From: Adenanthera pavonina
Taxonomy: Eukaryota > Streptophyta > Magnoliopsida > Fabales > Fabaceae
DNA length: 64,000 nt
Direction of reading: 5' to 3'
Assembly (NCBI GenBank): GCA_026686845.1
Contig: JAIVEN010000013.1
Location: 5,662,001-5,726,000, forward strand
Part shown: positions 48,216-59,438 of the stretch, piece by piece
Layout: every line of letters begins with the position of its first letter
How positions within the stretch are numbered: position 1 is the stretch's first letter
The notes under the pieces: generated by a model
The model's database searches: none
What the model was told of the DNA's origin: nothing
The model's input: only the letters and a program-made list of their open reading frames with translations
Position numbers and translations under genes: made by a program

Positions 48216-49848
48216 CTGTAAGATGACAAAGAAATAATGCTATAATCAACATACAAAAGATATAGATTAAGAAAAAGAGAAGAACAAGCTCAAGAGAAGT
48301 TAAATTCTGTAGCACTTGTTTCCGTTGATGATGTTTATGTTGATGAATCATATTAATAACCAATATAATGTGGTGGCTGAGATTAATAATCTGTTGTTGA
48401 TTACACAATAAGATGCAGTAGTAGCACCAAACAAAGGAATAAAAAGTCTGCGTACAATTCAATATTTTAATCACAACATCAAACACTAGTTATTCATGAT
48501 TGAGCATAAACAGGTTTGATGTAGAAAAGGCTGTTAAAATAACATCTTGGCTGGAGTAACATCCACTCATCAACTTTACATAGTCAAATGCTACATCCCA
48601 CAGTAATATCTTCAAATGCAAACAACCTTTATTATAACACCCTTCAAGCCAGAAGCTACAGATGTGGTCGTCAAGTTATGCTTGCAACTTGTGTTAATTT
48701 AAAAATGTGAATTTCACTAATGTCACCTAATGAGATGATTACTTCAGAAGGATAAATCAGATAATCAAATGTCAATGTTAATTTGCAACTATACCATGTG
48801 CCAAAAGGAAACTTGAGATCAAAAGTGCAATTTTGATGTCAATACAAACCATTCATTTAACAGCTAAAAGTTTAAACGTCATAATAACGGGAAATCTAGT
48901 GTGTTTTAGACATGAAAATATGTGCGAATAATTTATCCCAAGTGTGCAAATTTTGCAACCACAATTATTAAAAGCAAAGACAGAACTAGCTAAAACGGCT
49001 GCTATTTCTAATGTCTCAAACCTAGAAAGATATGGACATTTCTATTTATTTCATAGGACCCGAATAGCGACATAGCATGTGCTTAAGAGCATTATATATG
49101 ACCAAGCAAGGCCCATGAGCTCAACATCTACTGCATGTCTGTTCAAGAAGTTACCATAATTCAGATTGAACAACACTGCACTCAACTATATTTTGAGCAA
49201 ATCCAGCAATCTAGTCACCATCATTGCCATGTAATACCGAACTTGTTGCACAGTCACCATCATTGCCAATCGTGCTTTATTAAAGGTGCTTTGTTTGTAC
49301 CAATATTTTTTTCTTCCATCAAAAAGGTGTCCGATGTTTTGTGTGAATCACACTAGCTAGCTTAATTCGTTTCTCACAGATAGAGAGATACAGTTAGTTG
49401 CTATGGCTTATATATTTGTCACAGCCACCACCAAAAACAACTCAAGTTAATGAAGATACTGAATAATTAAACACAATTATATTAATAATTCGAAATTTTT
49501 TAAGTTTTAATATGGTACAGTATGCATTGAGAGAGAAATAGAGAGGTGGAAAATAACTGTAAAAAAGAAAAGTAAACTCAAACGTGTGAATTGGATGTCT
49601 ACACGGATGAACGAGAATACATGAAAATTTTAATTAAAACATAGATATTTAAGATATAAACACATGGCGCGTGCTGTACGATACAGACATGGTCAGGTAT
49701 TTGTTCAAGCCCTAATGGAAGAATGGGCTCTGTCGATTTGTTTGGAAGGTTTTTGAGTAAATTTTAGCTATATTTGTTAAATCAAACACGATATGACTAT
49801 GCAATTGATACAAACAATTTGATCGAGCTCTTACTGGAGATTTGAATG
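48216..49848. other. Spacer between captured gene fragments
   Basis: No further dehydrogenase or RETICULATA exons could be read. Bases 49190-49270 contain a short duplication around CAGTCACCATCATTGCCA. Frames at 48127-48486 and 49135-49356 are unsupported beyond the exon noted at 48137-48215. Confidence 0.35.
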
Positions 49849-50193
49849 ATGAGTTCTACTTCCGGCTTTTCTCTAATCTGTCTGCTTCACTCTGCAATAG
49901 CCCTAACCTGTGGAGCACTTATGGTTTTCTTCTCGACGGAGATCTCCGAGTTCAGCCATGGCTCAGAGACGGCGAGGAAGCTGCAAGGATCAACGCTTCA
50001 CGATCAATTACTGGTTTGAACCTCAGATTTGTTCTCTGGACTGCTTCTGCTCGCGATCGGTTTCCTGATGTTCATGGCAGCTTTCGTAAAGGACAGGGAG
50101 TTTCAGATCTTCTTCGCGAAAGAATGTGTCGGTGTTCACGTTTCCATGGCGGCATATATGAAGATTTTGCATATTGAGGGAGATGGAAGCTGA
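49849..50193 (+). pseudogene. Plant membrane-protein pseudogene, one in-frame stop
   Basis: ATG at 49849 opens MSSTSGFSLICLLHSAIA..., with a hydrophobic segment, then SETARKLQGSTLHDQLLV, a TGA stop, and in the same frame TSDLFSGLLLLAIGF... followed by FVKDREFQIFFAKECVG. This matches my memory of a small plant-specific, uncharacterised membrane protein family with LICFLHS...HDQLL..TSDSFSGLL...FVKDREFQ. I cannot name it with certainty. Homology fades after about residue 105, so the 3' part is missing or is a later exon. The single stop is consistent with a CGA-to-TGA change. Confidence 0.65.
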
Positions 50194-51745
50194 GTCGGAC
50201 TCAAGGAGGAAGATGGAAGCTGAGGATCAGCTGACTCAAGGAGGATTAGTCTGCTATGGAGAATGGAAGCGGGGAAATTTCATCGGAGAAGGAGAAGCAT
50301 GCGACAAAGAGACGGGACCAGAAGCTCGATTTAGGGTCTGTTTGTATGGGTTTCTTTTAGAAGAGGGGAAGGAAAGGACGGGGTGTTTGGTTTACATATT
50401 TAGACGGGAGGCACCCAAATTTTCACCTCCCCTCCCCCTTTACGCCGCAATTTTATCTCCTTTAATTTGAAATTTTTTTTTGGAGACAAGAAAATATAAT
50501 TGATAATTTCTTGATCGTTACACCCGTCACCATTTGTAAATATTACAAATTATCAATTCTAAAATAGGACACCTCAAGCTCATTTTCTCTGTCCAATTGA
50601 ACTAAGCCTGGTGAGATTATGTTGTGCTTCACCGTCGCGGGACTTGCTACTCCTGTTCATCATTGCCATCACTGTCTTCCCTTCTCAAGAGAGTCTCGCG
50701 CCTTCCCTACGAGTTCCACTTACCATTATCTCCAATGACGGTGATCCAAGCAACAATGTTTAGCCTCTCATGACGGCAACAACAGTGGTCCCTCAGTGGC
50801 AGCAACAACTTCCTCTCTGTCACGGTCACTAACGGCAAGATCAAAAGATTTTTTAAGGCGACAATATAATCTTGTTGTGATTCATCTATGGCTCTCTAAA
50901 ATATGGGTTTGACATCATCGATCTTTGAAATTTGGCTTTCTGTTTTGCTGGCTTTTGATTCCCCATCTGCTTCTGGTTTCACGTTGGTGGGATGCAAAGA
51001 AGATTTTATGTTGGTGGTGATGCCTTCGCCAATGACCTTAACCTCTAGATCTGCTTCTGCTATGCTAATGATGCCTTTAGCTTTTAATTCCCTCATCTGC
51101 AAATCTCACTTTCAGATTGAGTTTCAGTTGCGATTTTAGTTTCCATTTATGGTGGTCAGAGGTTGTTTATGGTGGAGGCTAATTAATCATCCCCTCTCAT
51201 TCTTTGTATTATTAATCTTCAATAACAAGGTTTACATAGAAGTCCAAAGTAAGGATGAATGTGTGAATGTATGTATGTATATTTTAGGTTAAAGTGTACA
51301 AAGAAAGAGAAAAAATAAACAATATAACATGTAGAAGTATAATAGTAAATTTGTTATTAGCTCATCTCCCCTTCCCTCCTGAATAAAATAAGATGTCATT
51401 AAAATTTCTTCAATCCTCCCAAAACAAGAGAATTTTAAAAGCCATCTAATCTCATACCTCCATTAAAATCCTATACTTCTCTTCCACTTTATTGAACTGA
51501 ACAAATCCTTTGGGCTCAGAAAAAAAAAATTTTTTTTATTATAGTTTTAACTTCATTTATATAGGGAATTGACTTGAAAATTGCTAGCATTTATATTTAC
51601 AATTAAAAAATTACGAAACTTATTTTTATTTTTCATAAATTTTATTTTAACAGACATAAAAAATTCAACAAAAATAATTTTATTTACAAAAATGTCATTG
51701 GTCATTTTTTCACGTCAGTTCAACATAAAACCAATGCCATGAACT
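50194..51745. other. Unassigned interval with fragments of GGGAAGG-type MITEs
   Basis: The segment around 50338-50460 (GGGTCTGTTTGTATGGGTTT...CACCTCCCC) and the segment 51355-51512 (TCCCCTTCCCTCC...GAACAAATCC) resemble ends of the common plant repeats that mimic tourist elements. Frames at 50174-50470 and 50896-51139 have no recognisable domain. Confidence 0.3.
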
Positions 51746-53195
51746 TGTTCACCACCTAGTGTATATTGTAAGCTCACGGGCCGAGACAAGTAATACAAAG
51801 TGAGTAAAATATCATTCCCATGAGAATTTAATTTCAAAACTTAGTTAAGTATCAATTGTTACATATGCTTAAGTTGAGCCACCCAAAGAACAAGAGCAAA
51901 AGCATATTTAGAATAAACCTACACTAAAGTTAAACGTTAGTGGTAATTCTAGACAAATAAGATAACCTAGAATTATTATTACTAAACTTATTTCTTAACA
52001 TATGAATTACGTACTCTTAATTGCAATTAATAGTATTTAGCTCTAGTCTAAGATTCAATTTTACCTTAAAGCATCTCTCAATGTCAAAGAGGCTTCCTGA
52101 TTAATTTACCCATAATATATTGCATGATTAATTAATTAACAACATTAAGAGCAAACCAAATTTCACTATATGAGGTCAAAGAGTGTATCTCTACCTCATT
52201 AGCAAAACTATCTACTCAACCATGCTAGTTTCAAGTTCCCACACAGCCCAATTGAAAGTCTATTCGAATTTCCCTTTCTTTAGGCTCCATTAGAAAACCT
52301 AAATCAATCCACATTGATAGCCAATCAACAAGGAAGTATGAAGAGTAGAAATGGGTAAACAAAAATACTATTAAATAGCAATAAAGAGTAGAAAATACAC
52401 ATTAATCCATAAATAAAGCTACAATAACCCTATATACAGAAATTTTAGCCACATATGGCCTGATTTACAACAAGAGAATCTATCAAACAAGCACAAATAT
52501 CAAAACAGTAAAGGAAAATTGAACGAAAAGAGAAAACTCAAGGATTGAAGCCTAAATCTCTTTCAACTTAAGACCTCCCAAGCTCTAAACCTTTCACCTA
52601 TAGCCTTCATTTGCCTTCCCCAAGTCCAAAATACCGACTAAAAATGAAGGGAATGAATAAAAGTAAGCAACCCTGGAAATTTCACATTAAAGCAAAACTT
52701 TGCATTTTGCTATCAACTTTAGGCGCCGTGGCCAGATAGTATGAAGTCGCAGCTAGCTAAGCTTTCTAGAGAATTACATGCATTTTCTTTCTCCTAAACG
52801 CAGCTAGCCGCAAATGCCAACTTGCTAGCCGCAACTAGCTATGCTTTTTGAACACTTTGCTCACTTTATTGCTTCATCTTGCTATAGTCTTGTCCTTGAT
52901 GCTCGCTTCCTTTTTTTTCCCATGCTTCTCTGGTTCCTTTACAAGGTCTGAGTGGCTTCAATTCACCTTTAAAAGTTACATGTACACAAAGGCAAACAAT
53001 CATGAACTACCAAGGGATCAAAGACAAAGCAAAGGTGTGCACAATTAAGCAAAAAAATGCTATCATGCAACACATCAATCCAAAATACACATTTTCTTAT
53101 TTTTGAGTATCTAAAATGTACAAATGTACACAAAATGTATGCAAAACCCATCAAAAATGTGTTGAAATGACATAAAATTCAAGAGGTGAACTCAC
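51746..53195 (+). repeat. LTR related to the one at 24575-26050
   Basis: It starts TGTTCACCACCTAGTG and shares GTAAGCTCACGGGCCGAG, the AATACACATT/AAAATGTGTTGAAAT end region and overall layout with the 1476-bp LTR. A GCTAGCCGC-repeat module lies at about 52720-52830. Its 3' end is unclear. The following CCAAACTTAGACCATTATTC and CCTCGAGTAAAG are typical of sequence next to such LTRs, so this may be a truncated element rather than a solo LTR. Confidence 0.55.
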
Positions 53196-53679
53196 TTCCA
53201 AACTTAGACCATTATTCATCCTCGAGTAAAGCATGACAATAACAACAACTAGATTGTTCAATTATCCACCAACTATATGTGCATGATGTGTTCTTCATTA
53301 GTTGCTACTAATGATATATCAAATAGGAAAGAAGTAGTATGTATGTAAGTGTTAGATTCATGAATTAATATCAAACTTTCCAGCAACTTCAAAGTGTGTG
53401 CATGTAGAGTTAGAAAATAATCATCCTGCAAAGTCAATATCAAACACAACACTCCAAAATGTATAAAACAATCTCAACCAAGCACTTCATATGCCAAACC
53501 CCTTTCTCCCTCTCCACTAATAGTTAGATCTTAAGCAATTCCAAAATCAATGGGACTTTATCGGCTTGTAGCGTGGCCAGCGTTCATGGCTAATTGAAAG
53601 AAAAGGAAAGAGAGAGTTCAAAACTCATGAGATAAATGATATATTATAAACCATTTCTCTTCCTTACTTTTAACTTTAA
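53196..53679. other. Non-coding retroelement-derived sequence
   Basis: It continues from the LTR with CCTCGAGTAAAGCATGACAA, and no coding domains follow. I see no gene. Confidence 0.35.
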
Positions 53680-53926
53680 GGCTCTATGTGGTTCAAGGGA
53701 TTTAGGAGGGGAGGGGAGGGGAGGGGAGGGGAGGAAAAAAAATTTTATCTTATTTTTTTTTCAAATTAAACAAGGAAAAATGAGTATTTTCACTCATGTC
53801 TCTTCCTTTCCTTTTTGTCTAAGAACAGCAGGAAAAGTACTCTATCCCCTTATTTGGTTTAAGAAAAAAAAAATAAGATGAAAAATTTTCTCTTCCCTCT
53901 AAAAACCCCTTGAACTAAATGAAGCC
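53680..53926. mobile_element. Tourist-like MITE with TAA target duplication
   Basis: Inverted ends of about 30 bp: GGCTCTATGTGGTTCAAGGG at the left, and the complement of CCCCTTGAACTAAATGAAGCC at the right. They are flanked by TAA (53677-53679 and 53927-53929). A 3-bp TWA duplication with GGC tips is typical of PIF/Harbinger (Tourist) MITEs. The left arm carries five GGGGA repeats (53706-53733). Confidence 0.75.
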
Positions 53927-53929
53927 TAA

Positions 53930-54414
53930 TACTCATTCTATAAAGCCAAGTAACCCACCAAACTTATTTCAAAATGTCATATTTGCACTCATTTATTCAT
54001 CTTTTTTTCTTTCTTTCTTTGCTTTCATTTTCAAAAGTGCAAATAAGTCACACAATACTCACTTTACATTGCCCATACCCAAATTCAACAATACATTACA
54101 ATATACACATCCTACACCATTACTTCTTGGCATAAATGATTTACCATTTATCTCAAGACTAAGGACAATTCATGGTTTTCCAGGCTATATGGGTTAGGGA
54201 CAAATGTAGGTTCCAAAAAAAAATTCATATGTGTTTCAATATAAGACTCAAAAAGGGCTCAAGCGGATATATATTCAATAAGAGTAGGCATGAAAGGCAC
54301 GCACACATTTTAAAGAATGCCCAAATCAATTTTTGAAACCACAAGAAGTCATTTAATCCCCTCAAGAGAGTCTAAGGCAGGTTCTAGAGCACTAAAGTTG
54401 AGATAGAACATACA
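53930..54414. other. Non-coding spacer
   Basis: Contains pyrimidine runs and retroelement-like sequence (for example GACTCAAAAAGGGCTCAAGC). No gene recognised. Confidence 0.3.
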
Positions 54415-54870
54415 TATTAAGTTGCTGAAATTTTCTCCCAAAATGATACCGGCCAATGTGAAGGTAAACATATATGCTTATGCTTATAAAGAATGATGGA
54501 TGTTGTTATATGTGTATATATATATATATATATGATTATTGTGCATGATGACGATATGCTAGCATGATTATAAACATATGGCACGAGATGACATGTTAGC
54601 ATGCATTTGACATTGTCACAAGTCTTACTTTGTGAGGGCATGATATTGTTGGATGATAATGGCTTGATACCATGTGGTATGCTAATCCACTAAATAGGAC
54701 ATAAGACCTTGTGTTTAGATGATGTAGCTTATGATATCCACTACAATAAAAAAAGGAATAGTTGGCGTTTATTTTCTATTTTTATTAGCGTTTCTGAAAC
54801 GCCCACTATTCCAGAGCCGATAAAAAGGGAAACTTTAGTTGGCATTTGTAAAACGGCAACTAATGTCCAC

Positions 54871-54991
54871 TTTAGTTGGCGTTTGTTCCTGAAACGCTAA
54901 CTAAAAGGGGGGTTTTAGTTGGCATTTCTGTCAGAAATGCCAACTAAAACCCCCCTTTTAGTTAGCGTTTCAGGAACAAACGCCAACTAAA
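54871..54991. repeat. Perfect 121-bp palindrome in the CACTA subterminal region
   Basis: Two 60-nt arms (54871-54930 and 54932-54991) are exact reverse complements separated by a single T. Each arm contains two TTAGTTGGC-type repeats and a run of six G or C. Transcribed, it would form a near-perfect hairpin. Confidence 0.92.
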
Positions 54992-55982
54992 GGGAGACTT
55001 TGGATGGCGTTTCTTCCATAAACGCCAAGTAAAGGAGACTTTAGATGACGTTTGTAATAGAAATGTCAACTATAGTTAACCTTTTAGTTGACATTTATAG
55101 TATAAACACCAACTTTTCCCTTTTTCTTAAAATAAAAAAAGGCTTTTGTTGGCATTCACCTTAATTAAATACCAACAAAAGCCAATATTTTTTTAAAAAA
55201 ATATACATATATATTATTCTATTGAACTTATTGACAAAAAAAAACATATATTACATTAAAAATTATACATTCCAATAATACAATTACAATTCAATTAACC
55301 AAAAAAAATTTACAATTCAATTTCTAGTATATCAACACCAATTCCTAATTAAAAAAAAAACTCTCCTACTTATTAAAAAATTATTCAAACAAATGAAAGT
55401 AAGTAAAAAAAAAGTAAAGTGAAAAATGACGAATTGATTCTCCATAAAGCCCATAAGCCACAAGTATTAGAATTCCAGGAGCATTATCTTTTAAAATTTT
55501 ATCATCATTTAATATCCTGCATGAAAGATTTAAATTACAAAAAATCATTGAATTGACTCGAATATTTGTTTCTCAAATAAGCAAATCAACTACCCAATTT
55601 ATTACTTAATAAAATCTCTTGAAGCATCACATCACAGAACAAATTAATGCAATTATGAATTGGCATCATGACCCTATACTTTGCTTGCATTAATAAATAA
55701 TAACAAAAAAAATTAATTCAATGTTATAAGATTTATAAGAAAAGGGTACATCAGGTAACCAAAGCAAAATAGCTCGTAAATCACAGTGATTATGGAATTA
55801 TAAGAAAGAACATGAAAATTAAGCATAACATAGAACATGCAACAAGAATATGCCTTATAAATAATCAAATTTGTTGGCATGATGAAGCCATAACAATCCA
55901 AAATTAATATAACTGCATAATACACTAAAAGAACGTAGAACAAGCATAACTTGTGGTAAGAAAAAAAAAAGAACAAGCATAC

Positions 55983-56082
55983 CTTGCAAATCAAGATTGT
56001 GTTAAAATATCCCAAACCTTAATTCTATTGACTCTACCACTTTGGCTAACAAGAACCACTCGTTTATCACTTTCACCATCAT
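55983..56082 (-). pseudogene. Captured exon of DNA gyrase subunit A
   Basis: A 100-bp block with an AACAG acceptor and a GTATGC donor. It reads DGESDKRVVLVSQSGRVNRI, then KVWDILTQS, a stop, and FA. This resembles a C-terminal-domain exon of plant organellar gyrase A (VVLVSQSGTVNRIKVRDISIQ...). The single in-frame TGA replaces an arginine-type codon. No adjoining gyrase exons were found. The intron-flanked exon indicates capture of genomic DNA by the CACTA element, not of mRNA. Confidence 0.6.
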
Positions 56083-56089
56083 CTGTTGA

Positions 56090-57590
56090 AAACAATAATA
56101 TTACACTACAACTGAAGCTATAATATGTAGTACAACAATGCATAATAGGGAAGACTTCTTGCATGAATTATTCCTTTTTTTGCTTGAATGAACACTAACA
56201 GCTCAAAGAATCACAGAGGCAATGGAAACATGTAAAGATGGCAGAGACTCACGCATGTTCCTCAATTCTGTAAATTGATTAAAGACACATAAGATTTATT
56301 AGTCTGTCTTACGTCTTTCCCAGTGTGAGCATCTCTAACAAAATTGTAGTATTCCATCGGCTGTGACATGTTGCCACAATGCAAGTCTTTAAGTGAATCG
56401 CCATATAAAATATATGATCATACAATACAAATAACATAAATTGCAACTGGAAGTCGAAACTAACAAAAAGAAGTAAGAAGAGAGAAATAAATTCATTTTC
56501 ACAAGATGGCTTACCGAAAAGCCTCATGAGAGTATGCTTGTGAGTTGGGAACCAAAATCTCATTTCTTCTCTTAACAGTGTTCCAACATCTCTTCAGACC
56601 ATCCAACAGCACAGAACCCTCATGAGTATCCTCCATGTCTCTTTATCCAAATGCAAATCATTCATGAAATTGAAGACCTCATTTGCCATCTCCATCTATG
56701 AATAGAAAATTCTAATCTAAGTTCTCATCAGTGGCCTAAATCAAATTCATAGATCTAAGAGATATATGTCAAAAATATTCATATTCCTATAATAATTAGC
56801 CAGTAAACCAACCTGAATTGAGTATGGGTTCTATTTCTAAGGATAGGAATTGAACCTTAAGGACACATGAAAATTTCTTCTAGATTTCCATTTTTAGAAA
56901 CTGATGTTTCCCTTCTGATTGAAGCAGACTTTCAACACGAGATTGAAAGATATCACACTGCCAAGTTAATTCTTTGATCTCTTCATCCATCTGTGTTATT
57001 TCTCATTAGAAAAACAATGCTTGTCAAATTGAGGGAAAAAATGTTCTATCAAATCTGACCTTGTTTCTTTTCTTTTTCCTTCTACACTTATGTTATCCCT
57101 GAGTCTTAATCATCACTTAGCAACACATAAAAGAAAAATCTACTCTAAGAGTCATTAAGAAAAGAAAAATAAAAATCACAAACTCCTTTTCATTTTTTAC
57201 TACACAAAATTAGTTACTTTTGATAGGCTATGCCCCCAGTCTGCATTTAACAGGTTTACCAACAGTAGTATATTATGATCAAAAACAGGGTAAGTAGTAG
57301 AAATTCGCATTCACATTCCAAAAAAAAAATGCTTATTTCATGCTCAATGCAAAGGATAATCATTACATTGGTCTTCCATAATTCCTAGGTCTTGAAATTA
57401 TACGGTGATAATTGAAGTAGCACAAAATCTCTTCATTAACTAATATATAAAAAATATAAAATAGCAAGTCAAAATATTTATAAGACACAGTTTGCCTCCT
57501 ACATTCCATGTATTGTATAGAAAGCCCACCTAATTAAGATTAAATCATTCACAAAATATAAGAGTAGTGTTATATAAAAAAGGGCAAGGA
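56090..57590. other. CACTA interior with weak coding-like traces
   Basis: On the minus strand near 56660-56600, VFNFMNDLHLDKETWRILMR recalls the K-x-W-R-I-x-V-R-V start of RPA-like OB folds. Near 56400-56310, QPMEYYNFVRDAHTGKD is open. Both are short and interrupted, and their origin is not established. Confidence 0.25.
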
Positions 57591-57596
57591 GATAAC

Positions 57597-59433
57597 TGTT
57601 GAATTAAGAGTTTTGATGACTTCAAACTAACATCCAAGAGCTTGAATTGAAGATATCAAAGGAGATCAAAGTGTTTCAAGTGAAGAATTTCTGAGTAATA
57701 GCTGTTAGATCTTCTGTAGGATCTTTTGTTATGTTTAAAAGAGGGTAAAAGATTTTAATTTTAAGAAAAGATGTTTTTAAACCTTGATTTTTTGTTAAAT
57801 CTTGACTTATTTGAAAAATACCCACAAACAGACGAAGTTTGAAAGTTTAAACTAAACTGTTATATTGGAAATTCAAATTTCGAGCTAAAACTGAATAAGT
57901 CTGAAGAGATGTCTCTCTGTCAGATGAATTTTGATTCTCCAATATTCGAATTTTCATCAAAGTTTGAAAGAAACTTTTTAGTGACAGACGAACTTCACAT
58001 CTCCAACATTCGAATTTCAGATAAAATGTAGTTTGTGAAAACCAAAGAAATTCGTCTGAAACAATGTTGAAGTTCATCTGAAATCAAGAAGAGACTGAGT
58101 TTGAAAAATTCTCTCTGACAGACAAACTTTGGCTTTTCAACATTCGAATTTTCATATAAGTCTAAAAGGAGCTTCTTTGAAACAGACGAACTTTAAGTCT
58201 TCAAAATTCGAATTTCAGACAAAACTTAACTTATGAAAATAAAAGAAATTTGTCTGAAACAATGCTAAAGCTCATTTGAGATCAAGAATCATTTAAGTTT
58301 CAAAACTGCTTTCAATAGACGAACTTTAAACATTAAAATTTGAATTTCAGAAGCTAAGGTTGTGAGTCTGTTGAAATGAAATATTGACATACGAATGACA
58401 GAGCTTTGTAACTTCGAACGTTGGAGTTAGTTTGAAAAGAATCTCTCTGAGAGACGAACTTCAGTTCTTCAACATTCAAATTTCGAAGAAAGTGAACTAC
58501 TGTGCCTTCTTGAACGTTCTACAGACAGACAAATTTTGGAGTTCCAAAATTTGAATTTCGAAGGCACTGTAGAAAATTGAAAACACTGTTCACACTTAAC
58601 CGAAAAACTTTCTTCTTGAAAATTCGTATGTCACATTGTGAAAATATTTTGTAAGTTTCAAAATTCGAATTTCACTTAATGAACAGACGAATTTCGTGTT
58701 ATAACGTTGAAAGCTTTAACCTTCTGTTCCTTCAAAATTCGTCTGTTGACCAACCAAAATTCGAATTTTAGTATGTCAGAAGCATTAAATGTGGTTGGTT
58801 AACGGATAGTTTTTCAGAGTAACCATTGGATAACTTCCCCAACGGATAGATTTTGTCTCTAACGGACATTTGAGACATAAATCTATAAATATAACATCAT
58901 TTGAAGTTGTGAACAATGAATTAAAACTTGTATATACCGAAGTTCTGCCAAATCTTCTTCTCAAAAGCTTTTATCCTCTCAACTTCAATATCTGTATTTT
59001 AACCTTCATATCTACTCTATTCAAGAGAGTTATATCTTTGTAAATAATCTACTCTTCATCTGGAAGATAGATTTACTTGTGAGGGGAAATCATAAGGGGA
59101 TTGGGAAGCACATTGTAGAAGTGCTTAGAGAGATTGAGAAAGCTCCAGAAACAGAGCATACTCGTTGTACTGTGGCATTAGCAAGAAGCCCGTTGAATTC
59201 TTGCTGTATAGTGAAAAATCTCAAGAGTTGTCTTGGGGACTGGACGTAGATCAAGTGGATAGACCGAACCAGGATAAATTACTGAGTCTTCTTCTCCTTA
59301 TCTTTACTTTTCTACTTACTCTGTTTTATACCTTGCTTCCATTAAACTGTGCTATCTTCACCCATTTCACTTTGTGCAGAAAAATTTCAATCTTCCCAAT
59401 TCACCCCCTCTTGGGAAGTCAGCCTTGCTAACA
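57597..59433 (+). mobile_element. Copia-like solo LTR (1837 bp) nested in the CACTA element
   Basis: It starts TGTTGAATTAAGAG and ends CAATTCACCCCCTCTTGGGA...GCTAACA, and is flanked by ATAAC (57592-57596 and 59434-59438). The CAATTCACCCCCTCTTGGG end is characteristic of Ty1/copia LTRs, and the region before 58915 (AAATCTATAAATATAAC) would hold the promoter. No internal domain remains. Confidence 0.88.
57828..58770 (+). repeat. Degenerate 35-nt motif array inside the copia-like LTR
   Basis: At least nine copies of CAGACGAACTT, 5-8 variable bases, then TTCAANATTCGAATTTC. They are spaced 60-140 bp apart, for example at 57829, 57919, 57984, 58118, 58184, 58313, 58452, 58525 and 58684. Each contains the palindrome TTCGAA or a one-base variant. 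Confidence 0.8.
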
Positions 59434-59438
59434 ATAAC

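Noticed and set aside
51746..53195. Solo LTR with GAACT target duplication
   Set aside because: GAACT occurs before the start and again near 53188, but the sequence before the second copy does not end in CA, so the match may be chance.
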